Part shown: one piece after another, positions 44,334-57,260 of the stretch
How positions within the stretch are numbered: position 1 is the stretch's first letter
How the letters are laid out: the number at the start of each line of letters is the position of its first letter
From: Amyloporia xantha
Lineage: Eukaryota > Basidiomycota > Agaricomycetes > Polyporales > Adustoporiaceae
DNA: 64,000 nt
Reading direction: 5' to 3'
NCBI GenBank assembly: GCA_036971615.1
Contig: JAYKKR010000002.1
Span: forward strand, 3,658,001-3,722,000
Position numbers and translations under genes: made by a program
The notes under the pieces: generated by a model
Databases searched by the model: none
The model's input: the letters and a program-made list of their open reading frames with translations, nothing else
What the model was told of the DNA's origin: nothing

Positions 44334-47300
44334 TCAGAACTTCGAAAGAGTAAGATCGTCCCATTTGACCAAAGGTCTTGGAGGATCAGATTTCTGCAAG
44401 GTAGCTTTGAACGTCTTTGGGTCCTCCACGAAGCGCACACCTTCCTTGATTTTCCCTTCGTCATCAGCCTGTGCCGGATATTGCTCCAGTAGGGCTGGGA
44501 AAGCGACCATGAGCTCCTGCACTAACTCTGCCGATAGTGCTGGATCTTGTCCAGAGAAGACGGTCTGCCAATACTTGGCGAATTGCGTAAGGAGTGGCTC
44601 GCCATCGCCGATCAACTCTTCTCTCCACCTCCGTCCATCAACTGGGATCCCTCGATCGACGAGCATACCCTCGAAAGCTTCCATAGCCGCCAAGCTGACC
44701 TTCTTCGGACGTGGCTTTTGCGACCGCAAATGAATCGAGATCTTTGCCCGTGTGGATGACGATGTATGGACACGAGACAAGAAGAGGGAAATGACGTCTT
44801 GTTTGGTGATACTCTTCACCAAAGATGCGTCATGCTCGCCTGTGAAGTAGCATGTCAGAGAGAATATGGTGACAAACCGAAGACGGTAACGCACGTCTCA
44901 AAAAGTCCAGATATCCAGAATCTATATGCGTCCAGTACCTGTTGGTCTCTTCCGCAAGGTTTTTGGCCGCTTCTCTCCACCTTCGCTCCAGTCCAACTTG
45001 TTGTTCCTTGAACTCCACGTCAGTCATCTCCTCTAACTTCTCTTTCATTTCGTCCAGGAAGGCTTCCACTCGCTCCTCGAGATACACCGGTCCTCGCTCG
45101 CTCTGCACCACGATGCGTAGCCCGATGTCCGACTCGCCAACGGAAATCATCTGAGAGCATGAGACAATGTATCCCAGTTGTTCTCTTGTCCGGAGAACAT
45201 TGAACGCAGGTTCTGCCAATATCTGCGTGAGGAGAGCAGAAGTCACACGTTGGTGGGGCTCAGTGTAAGATCCAACGTGGACATAGTAGGAGATCGACGA
45301 GTTAGGCTCGTTGACATTAGGGACGACAGTCGACCAGACATGGTTGGAACCTTCTGAGGTGTGAGTCTCAATACCAAAAGCTGATCAAAGAGAACCTACC
45401 ATTCTGTGGAATGAGAGCAGTTTCCACTACTTCAGTTGGTTTGAGCGGGGCCGCCTGAAGTATGTTCTCGACCATCTCGGCCAACTGCACGGCATCCTAA
45501 GATTAAAATATGTTAACCCACATTCCTCATGTAGTAGTAACGTTGAACGGACATCCTTGAACATGTTTCCGACGACCAGCATACGCATGTGTAGTCTTGA
45601 AAGCAGACGCTCAACGTGTGCTTCCAATTCCTCGACCGTGATAGCTATTATGGATCGTGAGAATTTGACCACATGAAGGATGGAGGTAGACGCACTAGAT
45701 ACTTCAGTCAGCTTCGCTGCTAAAATCCACTGCTGCTGGGTGAGAAGATGTCTGCAATAGTAGTCGGCCAAGCGGAAAGGTTGTCCCATATAGAAGTTTT
45801 CGTAGTCTCGTTTTGCCTACAAATAGCCAGCACCCACTGTAAATCGACGGCCTCAACAAAACTGTAATGGCATACCTGGTCCTTCATGACTTCCAATCTG
45901 TCGGCTCTTATCTGGATGTTCCGCACTCTCTCGACGACATCTCTAGCGAGTACGTGGAGCTTGTCGTTGTAGCCAGAAAGTACGACAGAAACACCGAGTG
46001 TCTGAGCAGAGAAGTTGTAGCTGAGGCCGGCAAGGTCGGCATCGTACGAGAATTCGGTCAAAGAATCGTTGACAAGATCAGAGAAGAGACTGGCCACGAG
46101 CTGAGTTAAAATAGTTCGACAGCAAACTCCGAATAGACTCACCGTGTCATGACACTTGCTCGCGCCGAAGTATTCGCTTCGGGACTGTACGCAATTGGTC
46201 AAATGCCGTTCTATTGCTGTATGAATACATACAACGAACCTGCGAAGGTCCATCAAAACATGTGCTTTGGGCACCCAGAACTGGTCGTCCTTCTTATGCC
46301 ACAAGCTCGAATGTGCAGTCTCTCGGATCAATATAGGGCGCTTCAGAGGCTAAAGAAGAGCTTCAGTTAACCCTCTAGAATCGATTAATATAACGACAGA
46401 ATCTACCTGATCCACAGGACGCTTCTGGACATCCAGATTCGTCGGGATGAACTCGTTCGGCCCTGGAAGGAAGAGTTCCGGGATATCGTTCGGACCCTGG
46501 GCCTACAGAAGATCGTCATGGTATCAGCCTCATTGCATCTATCACCAATACCAACGTACCTCCGCCACGAACTTCTCATCGAGCCTCTCTACACGATAAG
46601 GGGTACTATACCACGGTTCCTCTTCCCATGGAGTAGTACCCCGCACCCTCTCATGCTCTTCTGCCTTCGCCATGAGAACGGCACGCCCCGTGTCGACTCT
46701 CAGGCCCTCGAGCACCTCCCGCATCTCACGCTCGCCACCGTTCACCGGGTCTTGCTCGTCCCATTCCCATACAAGCTGCGGGGCGCTGAGAACCAGTTCA
46801 CGAGGGACCGGCCAGGAGAGATGCTCGGAAACCCATACGGCGTAGTCATCCGGGCGACGCTTCTCTGCGAAGCGGAAGCGAGTGGCTTTGATTATACTCA
46901 TCTCACGCTGGTACCACGCGGCGAACTTGGAGTTGCGCATTAGTGACAGGTATTTGAAAACGGCGAGCATGACCGAACGGTGGTTCTCTGTTGCGCGTGT
47001 TATTGAGTCTGTCTTCGTGTGGGGAAATAGAGCTTACCGAAGCCTAACTTAGTCAAACTCAAAGTGACTTTGATCATGGCGAAGCCGCGTCCAAGGTTCT
47101 GCGGACCCGCGCTGACAGCGGTAATCCAGCCCTTGTTCTTCAAATACGAGTGGAGCGAGCCAGGGCCCTCATGTCCCAAGAAATGTGATATGAAGTTTCC
47201 TGGCTGATAACGCCACTGGCGAGGCTGCCATGGGAGAGGGAACGATATTTCGACAGCGTGGAAAGACATGATAGTCTGCACTGAGACGAGAGTCTGGGTC

Positions 47301-48715
47301 CTTCGTTGAATAAAGGAATACGACAATGCTCCGAGATTAGCACTCACACCTGATTCGGTCGGTCCAAATGGATGGTCATTGATCATTGGTAGAGGGTCTT
47401 GTCCACGGTTCAGAATAGGCGAGAAGAGAGTAGCGACCATGTTCGAGAGCTCATCCAAGGATTCTGCAGAGTGGAATGGGACTTCAGATTTCAGATAGAA
47501 AACTTCCATGCACACAACCTACCTTTTCCAATAACGCAGAGTCGCATCCTGCCAGCGCAGTATTCCTTACTCCACCACTCGACCAGCCTCCGGCGCGTCT
47601 CACGGCCCACAGAGCCTCCATCAGCTTCCATCTCGCTCGTAGCAGAGTTGGATGACGGCGCAGGCGAAGGCACACGGGACGAGACCGGAGAAGGCGCAAG
47701 GCTTCCATCGGCGGACTTCGGTGCTGAGCCTACCTCGGGGACGGTACTCGCAGTAGCGGTCAACAGACCCTTAGCCTTGAGTTCCCGGCCCACCTTCGAT
47801 AAACTGTCGCGATTTCCACTGCCAAATTTACTCCACGGATGTCCAGGCTTAGTAAGGTGCTTGTTGAGTTGGAATATCCTCCACATGTCCGACTGGTGGT
47901 TCTTCTTGTGCTCCGAGTCGACAGCGTTAAGCTCTCGAGAGGTACATGACGGCGCAAAGAGAGGGCAGTGAAAGAATGCGGAGAAGCGAGCAAGTGCGTC
48001 CGGAAGCGCATCTGTTGCAACACTGAAGTAATAGTTAGTATTAGACGTGCCGGTGAAGGCATTTGAGCTGCCATTGTTTTTGGCCAGGAACTACATATTC
48101 ACGATGAGGAAGGGACTGAGATGTATATTAGAGACATACCTCTGAGTATTCGTTCTCCCGAGGGAATTGCTCAGTGCCCTGTGAAACGGTCACTACTGGA
48201 CTTGGTAATAAGAGTGGTCGCGTGCAACATACCATGAACAGCAAATGTTCGCAGAAGTGAGCTAGACCCGGCATATCATCCTAGTAGTGCAACTAGCTGT
48301 TAATAACTTCTCCACTTTACCCCATACAATGTAGACATGTCGGCAGGCCACCATCACATGAGCGACTTACCGGATCGTAGAGATGTCCGACCGAGACATC
48401 CAGACTGGCGGCAGCCTTATCCGCCTTCGCGTCATGCACGAGCATGGCCTGCAGACCATTGTCCAGTTGAATGATTCTATATTCGCGGTCGTCTTGCCGT
48501 GACTTGTGTATAGGCATGTTGAACATGAAGTACGGCTTAGAGCCAGCAGCGGAGACGCGCTCCCACTCGGGGATAAGCGGCGACGCGACCATGGCGTATG
48601 TCGAGGTAGGAAAGAAAGGATATGGCCTGCCGGTCCTCGAACGATTTAGGAACAACCGAGAGGAGGGTAGGGGACGGGTTAAAAGGGAGAGGCGACTCGC
48701 CAGCAGTCGCTGCAT
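44334..48715 (-). CDS. STE23: insulin-degrading-enzyme-like M16 metalloprotease (Ste23)
   Basis: A zinc metallopeptidase of family M16A that degrades short peptides (in yeast, Ste23 also matures a-factor). The N-terminus MQRLLASRLSLLTRPLPSSR looks like a mitochondrial presequence; a second ATG (MVASPLIPEW, about 48592) would give the cytosolic form. The first half has IQLDNGLQAMLVHD, DVSVGHLYDP and GLAHFCEHLLFM with the inverted zinc motif HxxEH. NAFTGTSNTNYYFSV follows, then AVDSEHKKN with the third ligand Glu. Later exons contain the inactive half with FNVLRTREQLGYIVSC (M16 C-terminal domain) and GLERRWREAAKNLAEETNRYW. About 15-20 short introns; the estimated product is about 1,100 residues. 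The C-terminus is SKF, which resembles a peroxisomal PTS1 tripeptide. Confidence 0.92.
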
Positions 48716-49599
48716 TTTGGAGAGTTATATGGCGGTAGGCGGATCCGCTTACATCATACACAGACTGGACTGGGGCTTCAGCTGGCTTTCACCCGGTACG
48801 CGGGGACCCTGTAGGTAATGAGAGCGCAAGCCTATCAGAAGGAGCAAGTCCGTGGGCTTGTTGGAAGAGTAACAGCAGCTTCAGCGCCAGCTCGCAGGAA
48901 ATTATCGGTGATACTGCCAATCTCGGATTACATCCCCATCGCATCCAAACTCAGTCCTACTCAGTCGCACACAACCGCTATCAGTCTTCTGGCACATTGA
49001 TAAAAGTACACTCCATCTATGACCACCGCTGCCACGCCATTCATGACGGAAGAGCACTACAGCTACCGAAAACATGAGTGAGCAACCATCTCAAGTGCAT
49101 CTGCACGGCCAGTAGACGAATCGAGACTCGAAGCCTCCCAAGAACATGGAACCGTGACTGTCGTTTCGCCGACAACGGACAAACGCCTTACCAATAATCT
49201 CCTGACCACCAGCCTCACGGCACGATACGACAATGCAGGTCGAACAGACTTTCTGACGCCGCTACTTACGTGATCATGATCCCTGCATGAGCAGTTAAGC
49301 GACCAGCATGACGAACAAGAGGGTGCAGAATGCACTCACCGTCAGGGACGATTGGAAGCCAATAAGGTAGCGGGCTAGAACTCAGGGCAGGAGGGCTAAT
49401 CGAGATAACAAGCTGATGCATAGCACTACAGAGCGAACACGATGCACGACATGGCTGGTATAATTAAGAGTACATGAGGACAGCAAGGGTGAATTATCTG
49501 TCCACTGATATACGACGGAATAGAAGAATCTTCAAAGACCCAGTGAGAACAGACGGAAAGGAGGACGAACGCAGATGAATAAGTCAACAGAAACAGTAA
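48716..49599. other. intergenic region
   Basis: Upstream of the protease gene and downstream of CKS1 (both minus). About 880 bases with no recognisable gene. Confidence 0.5.
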
Positions 49600-50110
49600 T
49601 CACTTCTTCCTTCCTAGCCTCATCCCGATCTTCGCATTGAGCATCTGCTGCTGCTGTGGGGGGGCAACGAAATCTTTCCGTCGACGGAAGAGGAGCACAT
49701 GCGGTTCCGGCGCTACGTACGTTAATTTATGAGTAGACTGAGTAAGCATAGTTTGCCCCTCGCTTACCATGTACCTCATAATGCTCCCATCCCAAACTCT
49801 GCGTAATACCAATCCCTCGCCATTCTTGCTCTGACAGGAGACGTAGCGTGCCGCTCTTGTCGGGGTTGAAAAGGTTCTTCGGGATCATTTTGAAGAGCGG
49901 TTTCGGGAGAATGACATGGCGATACTCGTACTCCTCGTCCGAGTACCGATCAGAGTAGTGGATCCTACGAAATCGACATCGTGTGAGTCATTGTCTTTCG
50001 CGTCCATGAGAACGACGAGCCGACTTCTCAATGTACTCCTCCAGCTTCTTCGCGGCCTCCGCTGCGGCCGCCTGCGCTTGTGCTTGGGTCAGAGGCTCTT
50101 TGGTGGCCAT
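49600..50110 (-). CDS. CKS1: cyclin-dependent kinase regulatory subunit Cks1
   Basis: A small docking subunit of cyclin-dependent kinase (Cdc28/Cdk1) complexes. Exon 1 encodes [13 protein letters not shown] and an Ala/Glu-rich helix ending KLEEYIEK. The next exon has IHYSDRY, then [44 protein letters not shown]. The final exon begins [12 protein letters not shown] and ends GRKK. HVILPK, the SEQEWR block and the WxHYE / PEPHxLLFRR blocks are the Cks signature, including the hinge and the phosphate-binding residues. The N-terminus is longer than in animal Cks, as usual in fungi. The stop is at 49600. Confidence 0.95.
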
Positions 50111-50346
50111 CGTAGTTCAGATGTAAGACGCTTGCTGAGAAAGATATAGACGATCTTCAAGATGGCACAGGTATGGCGGTGAATCCTCCAAACGCGAATG
50201 GTCACAAGCGTCACCCGCTGTGCGGGTTTGCACGTGATCTCGATCGCGTCGTGGGATTTAGGCTCCGCGCATTGGCGGTCCGCCGGAAATGGAGACACGC
50301 TCATTCCTTCTTGCTCCCGATCATCGACGTTCCCCCGCTCGTTCTA
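50111..50346. promoter_or_regulatory. short bidirectional promoter of CKS1 and HFM1
   Basis: Only 236 bases separate the two start codons, so the cell-cycle gene CKS1 (-) and the meiotic helicase gene (+) must share this promoter space. An upstream ATG at 50173 in frame with HFM1 would extend that protein into the region, but the extension looks unlike coding sequence. Confidence 0.6.
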
Positions 50347-53300
50347 ATGGACGACCAGAGCCTCGCAGATCTTGCTCATGAATATCTCGAATATGGTGAC
50401 TATGGTGACTATATAGACGACTCTGGCGTTGCCTTTGGTCAAGTTCCTGAGGATGGAAAGTATGAAGACATTGACGATCTCATAGAGCAATATGGTGACT
50501 ATATGCGCCATATTTGACCACTTATATAAGCGGTTTCTGAGGGAAATGCAATTTGTATAGAGAACTCATCCCCATCCCCGCCAGAACGGCGTGGCGCCTC
50601 GAACGGTCGAATTTCATCTAGTTACAACCCTCTCTTCGCACGCCACGCTGTCCCTCAGGCTTCCTACGAGTTTGACGAGATAACGGGTTACGAAGAACCT
50701 TGCCAAAACTACGCGCCCCGTCTACAGTATCCAACCACTGCTTACGCAGAAGCCGGGCCGTCTAGTCATCGCTCCCCGAATTTTGACCGGCGTTCATATG
50801 CAGCACAAAGTACACAATCCGGTAAGGACGACCCGTCGTATGCATCGGCGGTCTTGACTCATCACGATGTTTAGCATCCAGGCAGACATATCAAGAGCCG
50901 GCTCGTTCCATGTCTGCGCGTCAGCAAAATGCCTCACATCCTGTGACTTCCCATTTGCTTCATTCTGTCAATCGATCAACGCCTGCAGCAAAACAGGGTC
51001 ATGATGACGTGCAAAGTGTAAATAGAGGATCACATCCCCGCAATGCACACGGCATTCGCCTACGTCCTGTCTCAGAACTGCGTACGTTTAGTCTGCGATG
51101 GTCATCCTGATACCCGAGCAGCCCACATGAGCTAATATTTGACGCATATATGCACCTCTTTCACTCATCCGCGCTGCAGCTGACGTCTACCGGGGGATGT
51201 TCAAGTTCGGCGTCTTCAATGCCGTTCAGTCGAAGTGTTTTGATACGGTAGGGACGGCTTTGGACTCCACGTATATCCGACCAATCATACTTCTTGCATT
51301 ACATAGGTGATGCACACAAGCGAGAACATGGTATGCATATCTCAGTTGATTGATCTTCTGTTTAACCTTGTTACGTTTTCGCTTCCTCAGGTTATAAGCG
51401 GTCAGCATGCCACTGTGTCTTCTGGTTATCTGGATCTCACACGGAACCGTCGACAGCTCCGACCGGAAGCGGGAAGACTGTACTCTTCGAATTAGCAATC
51501 ATCAGAATGCTCATGCAGGCAGGTGGGAACCACCAGGCCTCGAAGTGCATTTACGTGGCACCTACGAAGGTAAAAAAAGACTTCCAGCGTCAGGTGTACA
51601 GTGTCCTGGGGTGGCGGGCCCCGCGTGTATGTCTTAACTTTCTGAAACGTGACCACAGGCGCTTTGTTCTGAAAAGTGTCGAGACTGGACCACAAAGTTT
51701 CAGGCGCTCGGCATCAACTGTGAGCTTGAGCAGATTGCGATTGTATGGTGCAATGAGAAATCACTGACGCCTCGCTCTCTCTAAGGTTGTGAGCTTACGG
51801 GCGACACCGTTCAATTTGGCAAGAGCGCTTGGGGCAATGCACGAGACGCATCTATAATGTACGCGCCTCGATACAACCTTTCCGTCCATCTGTGGTATTC
51901 ACCATGAGTAATCACACCTGCCCGTTTCCAGCGTCACAACAGTATGCTTCCCTGGCACTGGTCTCCGATGAACGTTTTTCTCATTTGAAATTGACAGGGC
52001 GAGAAGTGGGATAGTCTGACCCGCAGCTGGTAAGTCCGTGCACCCCGGTTGGTCAGAACTCTTCGTTTCTCCATCCTCACACGCGGTGAAGGCGCGATCA
52101 CGACCAGATTCTCTCACAGATCCAGCTGTTCCTCGTTGACGAGGTAAGCATCCGACCTTTACGCGTAGCTCAGCGTCCGGGACTCACCCTTTCTCCACAG
52201 GTGCACATTTTGAACGAGTCTCGTGGGAGCACCTTGGAGGTCGTCCTCTCACGAATGAAGACTCGTGGGTCCTCAGTGCGCTTTGTGGTGGTATCTGCAA
52301 CTGTTCCGAACATTGAGGATGTTGCGAGTTGGATTGGAGACAACACGCCACACGGATGTGCCACCGTTATGCAGGTACTCTTTCCCACCTCCAGAACCGT
52401 ATGTTCCACAGTTTCCTAGTAATCACTTATGGCCTTCAATCACAGTTTGGTGAGGAATATCGGCCGTGCAAACTCACCAAAATTGTCTACGGGATTCCCC
52501 GGAAGAGAGATCAAAATGATTTCGTATTCCAGAAGACACTTGATTATCGCTTATACAGCATCTTGCAGCAGCATTCAGTCAATAAGCCTATGTTAGTGTT
52601 CTGTTCCACTCGTAAAGGTGCGCGGAAGTCTGGGTGATATTGACATCGCACCTTCATATTCATTGGCGGCTCTATTTAGGTGTAATGGCATCGGCAGAGC
52701 AAATCCTGAAAGAATATGAGGAAGCATCGAATAAGAAACAAACTTTGCCTTGGTCTCGTCCGCCCAGGTGAGATTTGTATATCTGTCCCGAACCTCGCAC
52801 CGAGCTAATCCGACACATCTTAGAATCGAACAGAGCTTTCAGAACAAGAGATTGGAAAGTATGTTCATTATCTTATCCTACACGTTCATAGTTCACTAGC
52901 AAATATATGCAGAATTAGCCGCATGCGGAATCGGTATTCACCACGCAGGAATGAGCATGGACGACCGACGGGCTACAGAAGATTTGTTTCTCAAGAAGTT
53001 ATTACGAATTTTATTTGCTACTTCGGTTAGTCGTAGTCCCTTCGATGTAGTTGTGCAACTTACTGTCAGGTACCTACAGACGCTAGCTGTCGGTGTGAAT
53101 TTACGTACGGGCTTTCGTGTAACAGTTCTCTTGTGCACATGCCATGTCTGATACTCTCATATGATTCAGCTGCCCACACCGTCATAATCAAGGGTGTAAA
53201 AATATTCCAGAACAATGCTTCGCAAGAGTACTCGGATCTTGACATCATGCAGATGATGGGTCGTGCTGTGTGTATAAACGCCGTCCTAAAGGGGACGTTC

Positions 53301-56300
53301 ATTAACTCATCCCCTTTTATGGTTACATGTCTAGGGTCGGCCTCAATTTGGTAAGTGCACCAAGCCCAGTGTATGAGACGTGTTAATTGTCCTTCGCAGA
53401 TAAGGAGGGTGTCGCGATCATCATGTGCGAGACTGAACTCGAAGCGAAGTATACCGCTCTCGTTCAAGGCCGCACGTTTCTCGAAAGTTGTTTACATCTT
53501 AACCTATCGGAGCACATCAATTCAGAAATAGGGCTTGGGACAATAACCGATCTAGATTCCGCTAAGTCTTGGTTGCATAACTCCTTCCTATTTCGGAGAA
53601 TCCAGAAGAACCCGAACCATTACGCGATTGGGAAGGGGAATGGACAAACATGGCAGGAGCGGATCGATGAAATGGTTATACAGAGTATCACGGGGTTGCG
53701 GGAGACTGAGCTGGTGACTTATACTGAAGACGCCGACGGTCAGCTTTCGTCTACCGAATACGGCGACATCATGAGCAAGGTCTGCAGATTATTTTGCGTG
53801 TTCCTTCATTCATTAACATGGCACTCCAGTTCTATATAAGACAACGCACGGTAATACCTGGCTCCTTTCTTCCTTTCAGGATAGTAGCCTCATGCTGTGA
53901 GCTACAGATGAGTCTGATCCTCAAACTACCGGAACGCGCTTCTGTCAGGGAAATTGTACGAGTGTTTCCCATTGTTCAACTATACTGTATCTCATCTGCA
54001 TGTTAGCTTGAGATGATCTCCAATGCAGAGGAGTCTGTTATGCTATTTCCTACCTTTTGGATATTTGTGTATAATGATCTACAGGTATGCGGACATCAAG
54101 TTACGTGGCGGGGATAAACAGGTAAGAGTTGACATCGAGACCAAAGGGGATAAGCCGATCGTAACCATTATCTCGGTAGGTCTACAACAAGATGCGCATC
54201 CACAATGACATTCGTTTCCAAGTCAAGAAGATCGAGAAACCAGCCGACAAAATCTTCGTCTTGATGCAGGTGGGCCTACCCACACTTTGTCGATCCATAC
54301 ATGAACAATATTCACATGGTTCACACAGGCTGTTCTAGGCTGTATCAGCCTTTCAGATCCTGAATATAAGAGCGGCGATAACAATCCACATCTGGAAGCA
54401 TCTTCCGTTTTTCGTCATGTTGTACGGATTGCCAAAGGTGGTTACTTTTTACTTTCTTATCATAAATTGCTTATCAGGGCGAACGAAGCCGTCGTCGAAG
54501 TGGCAATCGTCAAAAAAGCGGGTGCACAGCTAAAGTGTGGTCTCGAAGTGTTGGTCTATAGTCTCCCATAACAGTCTCTGTCTGACTGTCCCTCAGGATA
54601 CGTTGTCTCAATGCGAGAGCTTGGGAGGACCGGCATTCCGTGCTACGCCAAGTGGAGCATATTGGCGAGAAATCGTGCGTTTGACTTTTCACATCGGCGC
54701 TGATACTCGGGCTAAGTCCTGCCATTAGTCTCAAGGTCCTATCAAGTTCTAATGGCAATTTGGAGTGGCTAATCATGTAGCAACAGGTTTTAGCAGAGTA
54801 TGGCATCACCACTTTGGCCGCCTTAAGCAAACAAGATCCTTTAAGAATCGAAGCGGTATAGTTTATTGATTCGTGTCACTTTTAATGGCTGACACATCAC
54901 CAGCTACTCAACCGTCGGCCTCCTTTTGGTCACGAGGTTATAGCTGCTGTACAGCAATTCCCGCAATATAGGTTAAGCATGACTGAGGTCGACGTGACTA
55001 CTTTTGGAGGGAAAAAGTCGGTCGAGGTTGAACTGTCTATTGAATGTGGCCTTACCGTTGAGAATGCATCCCGTGGAAAAGTCAAGAAAGTCAAGAACAA
55101 ATTTTCGGATATGACCGTGGTGCTCACGTTGACCTCTGACCTTGATTTCATCGATTTTCGGCGGATACCGTACGTTTCATTTCATGTATTTCTGACTAAC
55201 ATACACACACCTTTTCGGCAGAACCAAGGCGTTGAGGGAATCCAAGAGCTTCACCATCACTACCGAATTGACGAAACCTAGCCAGTCGGTCGTAGTGTAC
55301 ATCACCTCGGTTTGTTGTACTTTCATTCCATCCGTAATATTGGCCCTGACAGGGGCACAGGAAAGCATAGCAGGGGTCACTCTGTCTGATAGCTGGAGGC
55401 CGAAGCTCGATGCCAAACATTATCCTATCTTAGACACTCGTCCACAAAGCTCAATGGTAACTTTTACATCATGATGCGGTTGACGTTTGTTTGATAATCG
55501 GTGCTAGGATCTGATGCTAGAGGGACTAGATGATGATCCTGACTTTTGGAATATGGGACCTGATGACGAAGACAGTCTGGTGCAGGATAATGAGGTTAGC
55601 GAAGGTATGTATCCTAGATGGCAAAAGACACTTCGACGTATGCAATTGACGATAATCCCAGAGTATGAACCGTCGCGCATCGGACGAAAGATGTATTCTC
55701 AAAAACTCTCCGAGAAACCGTCCAAAGGCCCCTTGAGACCGGATGCTGATGACTCTGTTAGAACAATTCTTGGGTTTAAGGTGCTGCCCAATGGAAAATA
55801 TGAGTAAGAAATAGAGTCCACATCCTCCCTTTGAATACGGAATACTCATTTCTAGTAGGTGCAATCATACCTGCAAGGATAAAACAAAGTGTCGGCACAT
55901 GTGGTGCGTACTTGATCTGTTGCGCATAATAGATTGTAGACCTGGCCTCGAAGCTGTCGTGAAGGTCTCGAAAGGCCTCCTCCGATGACAAAGAAGCGTG
56001 CCGAAGCTATATGTGTCGATGCAGATATTCAAAGTATGTTAAGCAAGGATTTTGAAACTAGGACTGCTGACATCGCCCATACGGAAGACGCCATGCAAGC
56101 GAAATCAAAACCGAAACCCAAATCCAAATCTAAAGCGCAGGACAGGCCGGATGCTCGTCTTTCACACTTGGAAACATTGCACGAAAAGACCCATGTAAAG
56201 GAGGACTTGAAACTTCCGACCGGGCAGCGAATCAAGCTTGAAGACCGAGATACCAGTTATTCAAAGAAACAAAGAGCAGATTTACCTCCTGTTGATCTGA

Positions 56301-57179
56301 TGAATATCGACGACTCTGACGATGACCTTCCAGAACCTCGAGACCTCTTGCGCGCGTTTAGCCATCCAAAGCAGCACGAAGAAACTTTCTCTGACCCTTC
56401 CGAGACGAACTACTCCAATTCCGAGATCGATACTCTAATACGTGCTGTCCCCTCACATGACTCGTCCAGTGTACAGGCCAATGTTCCCCAACTTCGGTCC
56501 AACTGGGCTATCCCTCCGCTAACGGATCCAAGATGGACAACCCCATCGCCTTCCTCGAAGCGCAAGCACGAAACGCAAGATTTGTCCCCTAAGTCGAAAC
56601 GCGTCAAGACCGCCACCAGGACAATGCACCGTACACCGTCTCCTGTTCATGTATCGGTGGTACGTCTGCTAAGCCTAGTCGTGCTCTCGCTATATTGCAT
56701 TCTTCACAAACAAGTCCGCTGCGACTGAAATGAACGTTTGTCCAGGGCAAAGGGAAAGAGAAATTCTTATTTATCCCTGCATCATCGGATGAGGAAGATT
56801 TTTCGAATGCGATAACTGAGCACAAATCCCAGCATGGACAAGATTCGTTTCAAGAGGACTCCAAACAGGAGGAGTTTGTTATGGACTCGAGTCTTTTCGA
56901 CATCTTGCCGAATGTGAATCAAGATGAAACATCCCCGGTCTCGAAAGGCAGGAATCAAGAACAAGAGACTTCTTCTAGACAGCAACCACACATGGCCAAA
57001 TCTATTCCAGGCGACGTGCAGATTAAGAAGACAGGCAGCTCCCCGCAGAGCGATGCAAATCCAGGGATCACCAAGCCTGCTTCCATGTGGCAGGACGTCG
57101 AGGAAGACTCCAGCTACCAGAATGATCTTGCCGAGTTGGAGGCCTGGCTGCAGAGTGGCGCGGTAGAGATTATAGAGTG
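50347..57179 (+). CDS. HFM1: meiotic DNA helicase HFM1/MER3
   Basis: An ATP-dependent 3'-5' DNA helicase that promotes meiotic crossovers (ZMM pathway, nucleus). The N-terminus is [16 protein letters not shown] with Gly-Asp-Tyr repeats. The helicase core is split over many small exons. Walker [20 protein letters not shown] follows an intron ending at 51450. [11 protein letters not shown] and the DEVH box follow, with DE before and VH after an intron near 52145-52200. Motif III is in [16 protein letters not shown]. Then come [21 protein letters not shown], and MMGRAGRPQFD (split in three exons). The winged-helix and Sec63 regions continue ([11 protein letters not shown], 53500 to about 55450). 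A Cys/His cluster [14 protein letters not shown]...CREGLERPP (55861-55980) matches the HFM1 C-terminal zinc motif. A disordered Lys/Ser/Asp-rich tail ends at 57179. About 25 introns, with an estimated product of 1,500 or more residues. Confidence 0.94.
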
Positions 57180-57260
57180 AACATAGTACGAAAATTCCCA
57201 GATTATGACGTTGTACGCTATGCAGATATGAGGATGTATTCCCAAAATACCACGACCCTA

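Noticed and set aside
50173..50346. HFM1 start at the upstream ATG 50173
   Set aside because: The extension is Arg/His-rich without acidic coding character and would use up most of the space before CKS1; 50347 is preferred.
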